Shown here: positions 6,487 through 14,217 of the stretch, one piece after another | Position numbering within the stretch: position 1 is the first letter of the stretch | Layout of the letters: each line of letters starts with the position of its first letter | Source of the DNA: an uncultured Parabacteroides sp. | Lineage (GTDB): Bacteria > Bacteroidota > Bacteroidia > Bacteroidales > Tannerellaceae | DNA length: 14,217 bases | Reading direction: 5' to 3' | NCBI GenBank assembly: GCA_900552415.1 | Contig: USAD01000036.1 | Span: 1 to 14,217, forward strand | The notes under the pieces: model-generated | Databases searched by the model: none | The model's input: only the letters and a program-made list of their open reading frames with translations | What the model was told of the DNA's origin: nothing | Translations under genes and position numbers: made by a program

Positions 6487-7797
6487 TCATAATGTGTGGG
6501 TAAGATATTTCATCTTATAATAATTGTAGATCACGTTCACCCGAGCATTGACCAGGGCCAGGTCTGCGCCCAGCTTCATGTTGCTCGCGTCGAGCATATC
6601 GGTCAGCAAGGCCAGCTCGTTCGTGTAGCGGTTCGAGACAACCCGGTAGTTCTCGTTGGCCAGCTCGACGTTCTTCTTCTGGGTATTCAAATCGGTAAAG
6701 GCGGTCAGGAAATTGACATAACCGGCCTGAACGGCGTTCTCCACCCGCTCCTGAGCAAGCTGGTACAACTCTTGCGACTTCCGGACATTCAGCCGGGCCT
6801 GACGCAGCTTGCTCCCGTTCTTGAACAACGACGAGAGGCTGTATTTCAACCCTATGCCCACATACCAATAATTGAAATTATTATCCAGCACCGGCACCTC
6901 AATGGTAATCGGACCGTCAAGATGCTCGGCGGCGATGACCGACAGCTTCGGCAACCGCTCCGAACGCTCCAGCCTCACCTTTTGCTCATTAATACGCACG
7001 CCAACCTCCGCCTGGAGCAGATCCACGTTGCTGCTCGTGGCCATCTCCTGCCAGTCACTCTCGGCCAGGGCACGTACCTGTCGCTCCAATAAAGCTGAAT
7101 CAGGAGCGATCACTGTTCCCTCATTCAAGTGCAGGGTTGTCACCAACTGGTGGTTCATGATCGTCCGGGCATCGTCGACCTTTGTCAACTGAAGCTTCAA
7201 GGTCTCCTTTTGCAACTCATAGTGGGTAATGTCGTTCTGTAAGGCCGTCCCCTGCTCACGCCGTGCCCGCATATTGGCAATCACCTCATCGGTCAGTTCC
7301 AGGTTCTTCCGCAGCACCCGGATCTGGTTGTCCAATTTATACAGGTCCAGGAAATACCCTGCCAACATGAAACGTATCTCCTGACGGTTCTTACGCCAAT
7401 CCAACTCCGCCATCTCCTTGTCAAGAGACGCCAATTTAATACCACTGCTGATCGCGCCTCCGGCGTAAATCACCTGTTGAGCCTCTAAGGAGAAGTTGTT
7501 ACCGAAATGAGGCATATCGATTGTCGTCGGATTCGAGAAATCCCGATCCCACAGCTTACCATTACCCCAATAACTCGCGGAAAGAGAAGCATCGATATCT
7601 GGCAAACGACGTGCCTTGGCGGCTTTCAGGGCCTCACCCGCCGCCTCCCGGTTGGTTTGATAGGCTTGTATACTCACGCTTCGCTCGTCCGCCAGACGAA
7701 AGACCTCCTCCAGATCCATCAGCTTGGATTGGGCACACAAGCACTGGCTACATAACACTATATGACATAGCGTTATGAGCCGACTTTTTTTGCTCAT
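6487..7797 (-). CDS. TolC-family outer-membrane efflux protein
   Basis: This 436-aa protein has a signal peptide (MSKKSRLITLCHIVLCSQCLCAQ). The mature part starts in the usual TolC fashion (LMDLEEVFRLADERSVSIQAYQTNREAAGEALKAAKARRLPDI split over residues about 27-66). Two long helical repeats rich in Ala, Leu, Glu, Arg and Asn follow, with barrel-strand-like segments between (ASLSASYWGN, NFSLEAQQVIYAGG; YWYVGIGLKYSLSSLF). This is the trimeric channel-tunnel that carries substrates across the periplasm and outer membrane. It is the first gene of the operon, before the EmrA-type adaptor and MFS pump, an order common in Bacteroidetes. No strong Shine-Dalgarno precedes the ATG at 7797. The upstream AT-rich region must hold the operon promoter, with the best -7 candidate at 7975-7982. 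Confidence 0.93.
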   Translation of the reverse strand: MSKKSRLITLCHIVLCSQCLCAQSKLMDLEEVFRLADERSVSIQAYQTNREAAGEALKAAKARRLPDIDASLSASYWGNGKLWDRDFSNPTTIDMPHFGNNFSLEAQQVIYAGGAISSGIKLASLDKEMAELDWRKNRQEIRFMLAGYFLDLYKLDNQIRVLRKNLELTDEVIANMRARREQGTALQNDITHYELQKETLKLQLTKVDDARTIMNHQLVTTLHLNEGTVIAPDSALLERQVRALAESDWQEMATSSNVDLLQAEVGVRINEQKVRLERSERLPKLSVIAAEHLDGPITIEVPVLDNNFNYWYVGIGLKYSLSSLFKNGSKLRQARLNVRKSQELYQLAQERVENAVQAGYVNFLTAFTDLNTQKKNVELANENYRVVSNRYTNELALLTDMLDASNMKLGADLALVNARVNVIYNYYKMKYLTHTL

Positions 7798-7974
7798 AAA
7801 GAAAATGATTTATTGTTTTTTACTTTAAAGAATACGCTCGAGAAAAGAGAATGGTCCTGGTTAAATCAATGCGGCGACTCCCCACGCATGGAAGTCGTGA
7901 ATCTTATTCCGGCACCGGATATTCATATTATTTATTCGAAGATTCATGTTCTTTTCATTCCTTCTAATCGACCG

Positions 7975-7982
7975 CGAAGTTA
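7975..7982 (-). promoter_or_regulatory. Weak -7 candidate for the efflux operon
   Basis: On the minus strand this reads TAACTTCG, one mismatch from TAnnTTTG. It would give a leader of about 170 nt before the TolC-type gene. No -33 box was recognised at the right distance, so this is the best visible candidate only. Confidence 0.3.
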
Positions 7983-8023
7983 GAAAAAGGGACATTCACA
8001 TGTAACTCGGCATGTATTATCTT

Positions 8024-8041
8024 TTAAGCTAAATTAAGCTA
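8024..8041. repeat. Direct repeat TTAAGCTA, 10-bp period
   Basis: Two identical octamers at 8024-8031 and 8034-8041 are separated by two bases, so they fall one helical turn apart on the same DNA face. Paired direct repeats of this spacing are typical of binding sites for AraC-type or response-regulator activators. They lie about 45-60 bp upstream of the efflux -7 candidate. Binding is inferred, not shown. Confidence 0.4.
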
Positions 8042-8189
8042 TTGAAACAATTCAGATTAATATATCGACAACAAAACGTATAAAATACATGAAACTATAT
8101 TCTTTATAACTTAAATCCTCTTTATAAAACCAGTATTTAACCTTCCTCAAAAATCTTAACGCATAGAAATGTCTTCTTCACAAAATGGA

Positions 8190-8197
8190 TATTTTTG
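8190..8197 (+). promoter_or_regulatory. Candidate -7 element for the first beta-barrel gene
   Basis: TATTTTTG matches TAnnTTTG on the plus strand and is followed by TTAC. It would give a leader of about 165 nt before the ATG at 8368. No -33 TTG is visible at 19-21 bp. The AT-rich background raises the chance of a random match. Confidence 0.4.
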
Positions 8198-8367
8198 TTA
8201 CGAAACAATAAAAACAGATAACTTTTCATCAACCGTTTTAAACCTTCATTATAAAAAAAGATCATTAGTTATGCGAGCGGTCAATAACGTCCTAACGCGA
8301 TAAACACTAATTAAGCAATCCGGTCTTCGCTAACGAGGCCCATAAGAATGATGAAAAAAACAGGTGT

Positions 8368-10833
8368 ATGAAAAGAGAATTTAGTCTGCTCCTATCCGGA
8401 ACAATATTATGCGCGATGCCGGCCCTAGCCGGAGATATCAAGGGTAAAATCATGGATGGTGCTCTTGGAGGACCTATGGAATTCGTGAACGTCAGCGTAG
8501 TTAAAGCTGGCTCAACACAACTTTCGGGTGGAGCGGTCACCGCTAGCGATGGCTCGTTCCAAATCTCCGGCTTACGAAAAGGTGATTATGTCCTGTCCAT
8601 ATCCTATATCGGTTATAAAGAGATAAAAAAAACTTTCTCAATCGGTGGATACAGCCAGGTGCTTGATATCGGGCAATTGACATTGACCGAGGATGGACAG
8701 GTCCGGGACGAGGTAGAAATTGTCGGACAAAAGCCTGCCATGCGTTTCGAGATCGACCGGAAAGTATTTGACCCAAGCCAGGACATCTCATCAGAAGGTG
8801 GTACGGCAAGCGACGTATTGTCAAATATTCCCTCCGTCGAGGTTGATAATGAAGGACAAGTCTCCTTACGGGGTAACTCAAGCGTGACCATCTGGATTAA
8901 CGGTAAAGCCTCAGGTTTGACTGCCGACAACCAAGCGGATATTCTTCAACTATTGCCGGCCGAGACCATCAAGGAGGTAGAGGTTATCACCAATCCTTCG
9001 GCAAAATACAGCCCTGAAGGAACAGCGGGTATCATCAATATCGTCCTCAAGGAAGACCGTAAGGCGGGTTACTATGGCAGTGTTAAAGCGGGAGCCGACA
9101 CCTATGGAGGTTACAACGCAAGCGCTAACATCAACTACAGCAGCAGTAAAGTAGACGCTTACGCCAGCCTCAACTACAGGAACAGCCAAATGAAAGGTGG
9201 TGGCATAACGGAACGGACCAACACGGGCGACAACAGCTTCCTGAACCAGACAAACAGTTCCAACAGAGATAACTCCAACTGGTTTGGGCGGGCAGGCGCT
9301 ACCTGGCAGATCACCAACAACGACGACCTGCGAGTTGGCCTCATGGGTATGATGGGTAACGGTAACAGCGACGAGACAATCCATTACCTATCAGGTAGCG
9401 CTTTGGGCGATACGATCTACACCAGCGACCGTCTTAACGATGGCAACAACAAAATGCGTATGTATAACATTGAACTGGGTTACATTCATAAGTTCTCGGA
9501 AAACAGCAACCTGGATTTCACGTTGACTCATAACCAGTTCAATATGAACAACGATAATATCTACAGCCAGTCGACGCTCTATACGGATCCCACCATGGGA
9601 TTACAACAAACCTACCAATTCCAAAACTCAGACATGAAAGATAAAGGCTGGGAAGCGCAGCTGGACTACACCAACAAACTGACAGAAAATCTCCGCATAG
9701 AGGCTGGTTATAAAGGGACCTTTAGCCGTAACGAAAGTCCGGTTGACACCTACAGTGGCACTACCGAGGCCGACGCGACACAAGATAAAGATCTTTTCAA
9801 TCGCTTCTATTATAATCAGGACGTGCATGCGCTCTATATGACTTTAGGCGGTAAATGGGGCAACCTAAGTTACCAGGCCGGCCTTCGGGGCGAGTATTGG
9901 ACCGTAAACACCCGGTCACTCAGTTATGCCCAGGCCTTCGAGGGCGAACCTGCTGATGAGTTCAACAAGGATTTCTTCAAGCTCTTCCCAAGCGCGTTCC
10001 TCTCTTATGCCCTACCCAAAAACAACGAGATCCAGTTGAATTATACCCGACGGCTGCGCCGGCCATGGGGCGGACAGCTCAACTCGTTCCGCAACATCTC
10101 CGACGCATCGAATATCTCGTACGGAAACCCGGAGTTGACACCGGAATACTCACACTCGTTTGAGTTGAATTATATCAAGACGTGGGATGCCCATACGCTT
10201 TCCGTCTCCGGTTACTATCGGGCAACAGATGACGTGATCCAGCGTATCCGCTTCTTGAATACGGAAGATAACGTAATGTACACCACCAGCGAAAACGTCG
10301 CCAAGATGCAGGCCTCCGGACTGGAGCTGGTCGGCAAGAACCGACTGTTCAATAACATACTCGATCTGACGACAACGGTCAACCTCTATTACTCGAAACT
10401 GGATGGCTTCAGTTACCTGCCCGAGGGAGCAAAAGATCCTGTTACTGGCGACGAGGAGACCAGCTTCTCCTGGAATGCCCGCATGATCGCCAACGTGAAA
10501 TTGCCTTACGACATTTCCCTCCAGTTGACAGGTAGTTACAACGCCAAGCAGCTGATGGCACAAGGACATCGTGAGCCGAATTACTCATTCGACGCCGGTC
10601 TGCGTAAGTCTTTCCTCAACCGGAAAATTACATTAAGTATCAATGCCCGCGACTTGCTAGACTCACGTAAGTTCCGCACCATCACCTCGGGCGACGGCTT
10701 CTATCAGGACGCTGAAAACTGGCGGGGTGGACGCCGTATCGGCTTCACCATCACTTATAACTTCGGTAGCATGGGCAGCAAGAAACCCGCCCGCCCAGAA
10801 GGCTTCAGTGGACCAGGAGAACCACCATTCTAA
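8368..10833 (+). CDS. Outer-membrane beta-barrel family protein (TonB-receptor-like), first copy
   Basis: This 821-aa protein has a short signal peptide (MKREFSLLLSGTILCAMPALAG). Residues about 24-110 are a CarboxypepD_reg-like domain (DIKGKIMDGALGGPMEFVNV, GSFQISGLRKGDYVLSISYIGY). A plug-like domain spans about 120-228 (KVFDPSQDISSEGG, ASDVLSNIPSVEVDNEG, VSLRGNSSVTIWINGK, ETIKEVEVITNPSAKYSPEG, GIINIVLKE). A long beta barrel with many alternating strands follows, ending GFTITYNFG, with a final tail rich in Gly, Pro and Lys. This architecture is that of the OMP_b-brl_3-type outer-membrane proteins of Bacteroidetes. They resemble TonB-dependent receptors, but their cargo is usually unknown. No SusD partner is nearby, so a classical glycan-uptake locus is unlikely. 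The ATG at 8368 is supported by the signal peptide and AGGTG just upstream. A paralogue follows 139 bp downstream. Confidence 0.92.
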   Translation: MKREFSLLLSGTILCAMPALAGDIKGKIMDGALGGPMEFVNVSVVKAGSTQLSGGAVTASDGSFQISGLRKGDYVLSISYIGYKEIKKTFSIGGYSQVLDIGQLTLTEDGQVRDEVEIVGQKPAMRFEIDRKVFDPSQDISSEGGTASDVLSNIPSVEVDNEGQVSLRGNSSVTIWINGKASGLTADNQADILQLLPAETIKEVEVITNPSAKYSPEGTAGIINIVLKEDRKAGYYGSVKAGADTYGGYNASANINYSSSKVDAYASLNYRNSQMKGGGITERTNTGDNSFLNQTNSSNRDNSNWFGRAGATWQITNNDDLRVGLMGMMGNGNSDETIHYLSGSALGDTIYTSDRLNDGNNKMRMYNIELGYIHKFSENSNLDFTLTHNQFNMNNDNIYSQSTLYTDPTMGLQQTYQFQNSDMKDKGWEAQLDYTNKLTENLRIEAGYKGTFSRNESPVDTYSGTTEADATQDKDLFNRFYYNQDVHALYMTLGGKWGNLSYQAGLRGEYWTVNTRSLSYAQAFEGEPADEFNKDFFKLFPSAFLSYALPKNNEIQLNYTRRLRRPWGGQLNSFRNISDASNISYGNPELTPEYSHSFELNYIKTWDAHTLSVSGYYRATDDVIQRIRFLNTEDNVMYTTSENVAKMQASGLELVGKNRLFNNILDLTTTVNLYYSKLDGFSYLPEGAKDPVTGDEETSFSWNARMIANVKLPYDISLQLTGSYNAKQLMAQGHREPNYSFDAGLRKSFLNRKITLSINARDLLDSRKFRTITSGDGFYQDAENWRGGRRIGFTITYNFGSMGSKKPARPEGFSGPGEPPF

Positions 10834-10853
10834 ACAAGCCTCTCTCACTTATC

Positions 10854-10890
10854 CGGCCGCTCCCCTTTTTCGTCGAAAGAGGAGCGGCCG
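10854..10890. terminator. Strong hairpin between the two beta-barrel genes
   Basis: Perfect 10-bp arms CGGCCGCTCC (10854-10863) and GGAGCGGCCG (10881-10890) enclose a 17-nt loop. The loop contains TTTCG-T-CGAAA (10868-10878), so the stem can extend inward. No T run follows on either strand; the five T's are in the loop. It begins 20 bp after the stop codon, so it may be an imperfect terminator, a processing site or an mRNA 3'-end stabiliser that lowers read-through between the paralogues. A second small palindrome TTCGTCGAA follows at 10891-10899. Confidence 0.6.
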
Positions 10891-10928
10891 TTCGTCGAAA
10901 AAAACTAGGCAACCCCAGCTTCCCGATG

Positions 10929-10936
10929 TAGTTTTG
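10929..10936 (+). promoter_or_regulatory. Candidate -7 element for the second beta-barrel gene
   Basis: TAGTTTTG followed by TGTC matches the TAnnTTTG consensus and lies 36 bp before the ATG at 10973. That is the usual distance, giving a leader of about 30 nt. Together with the hairpin upstream it suggests that this gene has its own transcript. No clear -33 TTG was found. Confidence 0.6.
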
Positions 10937-10972
10937 TGTCAGAAAGAAAACAAAGCATAAAACGACATCGAT

Positions 10973-13441
10973 ATGGAAAAGATCATTAAACGAACCATCG
11001 CCGCTTTATCGTTAAGCGCATTCATCTCCACAAGCCTAATCGCCCAGGAGATCAAGATACAAGGCGTCGTCGTCGACTCCCTCACCCGTGAAGGCGAACC
11101 ATTCGCCACGATCCGTGTCTATAAGGCCAACAACGACAAGGAACCTGTCGCTATGGGCACGACCGACCTGGAAGGCCGTTTTGAGCAAGCGGTCAAACGG
11201 GCAGGCGACTATCGGGTACTTTTCAGCTCCGTAGGCCGCAAGAACATCAATATCCCATTCTCCATCCAAAAAGGACAAACCACGCTTAGCCTCGATACAA
11301 TCTACGTAACCGACGACGTAACCCGCCTCTCGGGAGTTGAGATCGTCGCCCAAAAGCCATTGGTTAAGATGGAGGTCGACAAGCTGAGCTATAGTGTCGA
11401 AAACGATATCGACGCTAAATCCAATTCTGTTCTCGACATGCTACGCAAAGTCCCGATGGTGACAGTCGACGGTAACGACAACATCACCGTCAACGGTAGC
11501 TCCAGCTTCAAGGTTTATGTCGACGGTAAGCCCAATGTCATGATGAGCAGTAACCCTTCTGAGATCTTCAAGAACATGCCGGCCAGCAGCATCAAGGATA
11601 TCGAGGTCGTGACCAATCCCGGCGCACGTTATGATGCCGAGGGCGTCGGTGGCGTGCTCAACCTGATCACCGATCGTACGAGCGAGAGCCGTAAGCAGCT
11701 CCTTAACAACTACAACGCCACGATCCGTGGCATGGCAGCCAACCGTGGCGCAGGCGGCGGCGCTTTCTTCAGCATGCAGAAGAACAAGTTCAGTATGTCT
11801 GTCAATGCCAATGTTATGGAATCTTTCCCAATGGAAAGCCAGACAGAGGTAAACCGGACGCAATTCACCAGCGACGGAGAGAGCCAACTCCGCTCTTATA
11901 GCACAATGGACAACAGCTTCCACATCCAAATGGGCAACTTGAACTTAAGTTATGAGATCGACTCGCTGAACCTCCTCACCGCCTCTGCTGGTGTCATGGG
12001 GTTCGGTATGGATATTGACGGTCAATCACGGACCGACCTCGGTGGACTGGCTTATACAACCCGCAACGAGAACAAAAGTAAACGGCTTTCTGTCAATGGA
12101 AGTGTTGACTATCAACATACGTTTGCCAGCAATAAGGAACGGATGCTTACCCTCTCTTACTTAATCACGACAGCGCCACAACGAACTAACAACTACAGCT
12201 GGTTTGAGACCGACCAGACTAACAGTTTTCTCGATCTGACCGACCGTTACTCACACGCAAAGGACAACACCATCGAACATACCTGGCAGGCTGATTTCAG
12301 CACACCAATCGCCGCTGGTCATAAGCTCGACCTGGGCGCCAAATACATTCTACGCGACAACACCTCGCGCTCAGACTATTACGACCTGATGGAACAAGAA
12401 CAATTTTGGGACGAGTCAAGCAGTCTTGACTACAGCCATAAGAACCGTATCCTGGCGGGATACGCAGAATACCGAGGAACCATCCAACGGGTATCGCTCA
12501 CCGCCGGCCTGCGCTATGAGCACACGTGGCAGAACGTTGTCGCCCGGCTGGGACAGACTGATAACTTCAAGCTGGACTACGGTAACCTCGTCCCCTCAGC
12601 TAACCTTTCATATAAAATCAACGATTCACAGAATATAGGAGCAGCCTACAACTTGCGCATCAGCCGACCGGGCATCACATTGCTCAACCCTTATGTCAAC
12701 AAATCGGACCCAACCTCGATCAGTTATGGTAACACCAACCTTGACGCCGAGGAGGTACACAACATCAGCCTTGTCTACAACCTCTTCAACCCGAAGTGGG
12801 TAGTCAACCTGACACTCCGTCAGAGCATCTGCGACAACGGCATCGAGCAATACAGCTTCTACGAGGGCAACGTACTGAACGGCACCTACGGCAGCATCAC
12901 CCGCAACAAGCAGACCGGACTCAATGCCTTCGTCAATTGGAATGCCACAGGCAAGACCCGTTTCACACTGAACGGAAGTGTCGCTTACGTCGACGTGCGC
13001 AGCGAGCAGCTCGACCTCAAGAACCACGGCTGGCAGGGCAACATCATGTTCGGTTACCAGCAGACCCTTCCGTGGGATATCCGAATGAGCGCCAACATCA
13101 TGGCCTCGACCAAGAGCTACAACCTGCAAGGATGGAACGGTGGTTTTCAGGCCGGAATGTTGAGCCTTTCCAAATCGTTCCTCAAGGATAAGCTGAACGT
13201 CACCCTCACTGGCATGAGCCCACTCAATTTCGGCCGGATGAAGTTCGAGAGCGAGTCGGCTAGCCACGATTACGTAAGCCACACGATAAGCCGGATCTCG
13301 ATGGCCAACTTTGGTATTAGTGTCAGTTACACTTTTGGCGGAAAAGTAAACGTGAAAAAGGCCGCTACCACCATCCAGAACAGCGACCTGAAGAACCAAC
13401 GCCAGGAGGCCGAGGGAATCGGTACGATGATCTTCCATTAA
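10973..13441 (+). CDS. Outer-membrane beta-barrel family protein (TonB-receptor-like), second copy
   Basis: This 822-aa protein has the same domain order as the preceding gene but is clearly divergent from it. The signal peptide is about 1-24 (ALSLSAFISTSLIAQ). A CarboxypepD_reg-like domain covers about 27-112 (IKIQGVVVDSLTREGEPFAT, TDLEGRF, AGDYRVLFSSVGRKN). A plug-like domain covers about 118-235 (GVEIVAQKPLVKMEVDKL, SVLDMLRKVPMVTVDGNDN, SFKVYVDGKPNVM, IKDIEVVTNPGARYDAEGVG, GVLNLIT). The rest is a large barrel ending in ISVSYTFGG (about residues 781-789), with a polar tail of about 33 residues to GTMIFH. Such tails after the last strand are common in this family. It should sit in the outer membrane; substrate or signal unknown. 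A factor-independent terminator follows directly, and then the LytS-type kinase gene, so regulation by that two-component system is a reasonable inference. Confidence 0.92.
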   Translation: MEKIIKRTIAALSLSAFISTSLIAQEIKIQGVVVDSLTREGEPFATIRVYKANNDKEPVAMGTTDLEGRFEQAVKRAGDYRVLFSSVGRKNINIPFSIQKGQTTLSLDTIYVTDDVTRLSGVEIVAQKPLVKMEVDKLSYSVENDIDAKSNSVLDMLRKVPMVTVDGNDNITVNGSSSFKVYVDGKPNVMMSSNPSEIFKNMPASSIKDIEVVTNPGARYDAEGVGGVLNLITDRTSESRKQLLNNYNATIRGMAANRGAGGGAFFSMQKNKFSMSVNANVMESFPMESQTEVNRTQFTSDGESQLRSYSTMDNSFHIQMGNLNLSYEIDSLNLLTASAGVMGFGMDIDGQSRTDLGGLAYTTRNENKSKRLSVNGSVDYQHTFASNKERMLTLSYLITTAPQRTNNYSWFETDQTNSFLDLTDRYSHAKDNTIEHTWQADFSTPIAAGHKLDLGAKYILRDNTSRSDYYDLMEQEQFWDESSSLDYSHKNRILAGYAEYRGTIQRVSLTAGLRYEHTWQNVVARLGQTDNFKLDYGNLVPSANLSYKINDSQNIGAAYNLRISRPGITLLNPYVNKSDPTSISYGNTNLDAEEVHNISLVYNLFNPKWVVNLTLRQSICDNGIEQYSFYEGNVLNGTYGSITRNKQTGLNAFVNWNATGKTRFTLNGSVAYVDVRSEQLDLKNHGWQGNIMFGYQQTLPWDIRMSANIMASTKSYNLQGWNGGFQAGMLSLSKSFLKDKLNVTLTGMSPLNFGRMKFESESASHDYVSHTISRISMANFGISVSYTFGGKVNVKKAATTIQNSDLKNQRQEAEGIGTMIFH

Positions 13442-13464
13442 TGGCCGACAAGGCCCCACACGGC

Positions 13465-13505
13465 GGGCAAGCCAACAGACCATCCTGTACGGCTTGCCCA
13501 TTTTA
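13465..13505 (+). terminator. Rho-independent terminator after the second beta-barrel gene
   Basis: Perfect 9-bp arms GGGCAAGCC (13465-13473) and GGCTTGCCC (13491-13499) can be extended inward by ACAG (13475-13478)/CTGT (13485-13488). The stem is followed by ATTTTATT. It lies 23 bp after the stop codon. Its right arm also contains the -33 TTG of the next promoter. Confidence 0.85.
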
Positions 13506-13523
13506 TTCACATCATTATATTTG
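13494..13523 (+). promoter_or_regulatory. Promoter of the LytS-type kinase gene, overlapping the terminator
   Basis: The -33 element TTG (13494-13496) is separated by 19 bp from the -7 element TATATTTG (13516-13523), the full Bacteroidetes promoter layout. The -33 box lies inside the right stem arm of the upstream terminator. The -7 element ends only 5 bp before the ATG at 13529, so transcription should start at or within a few bases of the start codon. Confidence 0.7.
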
Positions 13524-13528
13524 TCCAT

Positions 13529-14217
13529 ATGAATACACTGAAACGTAGCAATAAAGCCATCGAGATCGCCCAGATCCTGCTCTGGGTCATGATCTGTACA
13601 TTGCCACCCATGTTCACGTTCCTGTCTGAACATAACTGGGAACATACCTTGGAGGCTTTACTGGTCGGTTTTAAGTTGCAATCCCCAATAGCCGCCATCT
13701 ATTTTATCAACTTTTATTTGATCGTCCCCTATTTCCTCTTCAAACGGAGAAGTTTCAGGCAATATGTCATAGCCAATCTGTCGCTCTTAACAGTGGTCAA
13801 CCTTTGGTTCTATTTTCCACCTTCGAAGCTCTCCCCCGAATGGCAATCGGTTCTCTGGACCATCATCATCGCCTCATTCCTCTTCCAACTCTTTGTCGTT
13901 GCCTTCGCCACCGGCATGCGTTACATCATCCGCTGGAATGAGATGGAGCTGAAGCGCCAGGCGGAATCACAAAAGAGCGCGGAGGCGGAGCTGGTCTGGC
14001 TCAAGAACCAACTGAACCCACATTTCCTGTTCAATACGCTCAACAACATCAGTAGCCTTATTCAGGTGGATGCCGACACGGCGCAAGAGAGCATCGGACA
14101 GCTGAGTGACCTGCTGCGCTACGCCCTCTATGAGTCGAGCCAGAAAGAGGTTCCACTGGCCAGCGAGGTAGCCTTCATGCGCGATTATATCGACCTGATG
14201 CGCCTGCGCTGTAACAA
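13529..14217 (+). CDS. LytS/YesM-type sensor histidine kinase, N-terminal part
   Basis: The frame runs from the ATG at 13529 to the right edge without a stop (229 codons visible). The protein starts with a membrane domain of about four helices (about 12-32, 52-71, 79-97, 108-130), then a linker helix, QAESQKSAEAELVWLKNQ (145-162), and the His_kinase box NPHFLFNTLNNISSLI (163-178) with H165 as the predicted phosphorylation site. The segment QLSDLLRYALYESS and VPLASEVAFMRDYIDLMRLR continue as expected; the ATPase domain lies beyond the window. These kinases sense a signal at the cytoplasmic membrane and phosphorylate a LytTR-type response regulator, usually encoded next to them; the partner is presumably just outside. 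The start has no Shine-Dalgarno and follows the -7 element by 5 bp. The next Met (codon 21) would cut into the first helix, so the first ATG is preferred. Confidence 0.92.
   Translation, partial: MNTLKRSNKAIEIAQILLWVMICTLPPMFTFLSEHNWEHTLEALLVGFKLQSPIAAIYFINFYLIVPYFLFKRRSFRQYVIANLSLLTVVNLWFYFPPSKLSPEWQSVLWTIIIASFLFQLFVVAFATGMRYIIRWNEMELKRQAESQKSAEAELVWLKNQLNPHFLFNTLNNISSLIQVDADTAQESIGQLSDLLRYALYESSQKEVPLASEVAFMRDYIDLMRLRCN

Larger units (their letters stand above)
7798..8367. other. AT-rich divergent intergenic region
   Basis: These 570 bp separate the minus-strand efflux operon from the plus-strand outer-membrane protein genes, and the sequence is clearly more AT-rich than the flanking genes. 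I see no convincing gene here on either strand. It contains promoter candidates for both directions (minus 7975-7982, plus 8190-8197), a short inverted repeat ACATG/CATGT at 7998-8015, and a direct repeat TTAAGCTA at 8024-8031 and 8034-8041. The last 20 bp hold a seven-codon frame that ends inside the next start codon. Confidence 0.7.

Noticed and set aside
7998..8015. Inverted repeat ACATG/CATGT as a specific operator
   Set aside because: Five-base arms with an 8-bp spacer in AT-rich DNA are expected by chance. Recorded only in the description of the intergenic region.
12626..13645. Open frame of 339 aa antisense to the end of the second barrel gene and the kinase start
   Set aside because: It crosses a strong terminator, a promoter and two supported genes on the other strand. 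The Val/Asp/Ala-rich translation shows no family features.

Overview
The window looks like a chromosomal segment from a member of the Bacteroidales, most likely Parabacteroides or a relative; the genus is a guess. The reasons are the repeated Bacteroidetes-type -7 elements (TAnnTTTG) ahead of genes, a SusC-type plug domain, two CarboxypepD_reg/plug/beta-barrel outer-membrane proteins, and a LytS-type kinase directly downstream of them. I see no rRNA, tRNA, insertion sequence, phage gene or CRISPR array.

Region 1 (1-2809, all minus strand), in transcription order: pyrroline-5-carboxylate reductase (proC), a DUF4434-type exported protein with a twin-arginine and lipoprotein signal, a small XRE/cupin transcriptional regulator, and the first 58 codons of an AMP-dependent acyl-CoA synthetase that runs off the left edge. 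A promoter candidate and a hairpin in the 115-bp gap suggest that proC-DUF4434 and regulator-synthetase are separate units.

Region 2 (2845-3806): a divergent promoter region carries a perfect inverted repeat (CCTACA-TT-TGTAGG) on top of the promoter of a short secreted protein. That protein has a carboxypeptidase-regulatory-like domain and a SusC/RagA-type plug but no beta barrel. Its gene is followed by a tandem array of a 42-bp unit built around CACCGGTG palindromes, lying between two convergent transcription units.

Region 3 (3822-7797, minus strand): a compact three-gene drug-efflux operon, TolC-type outer-membrane factor, then EmrA-type membrane-fusion protein, then EmrB-like 14-TM MFS pump. 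Together they would form a channel across both membranes.

Region 4 (7798-8367): an AT-rich divergent intergenic region with promoter candidates and a 10-bp-period direct repeat.

Region 5 (8368-14217, plus strand): two consecutive paralogous outer-membrane beta-barrel proteins (821 and 822 aa), then a LytS/YesM-type sensor histidine kinase cut by the right edge. The kinase promoter overlaps the preceding terminator and sits so close to the start codon that its mRNA is probably leaderless.

No wholly new system is evident. The least explained elements are the 42-bp repeat array, the barrel-less plug protein with its palindromic promoter, and the two-barrel/kinase group.
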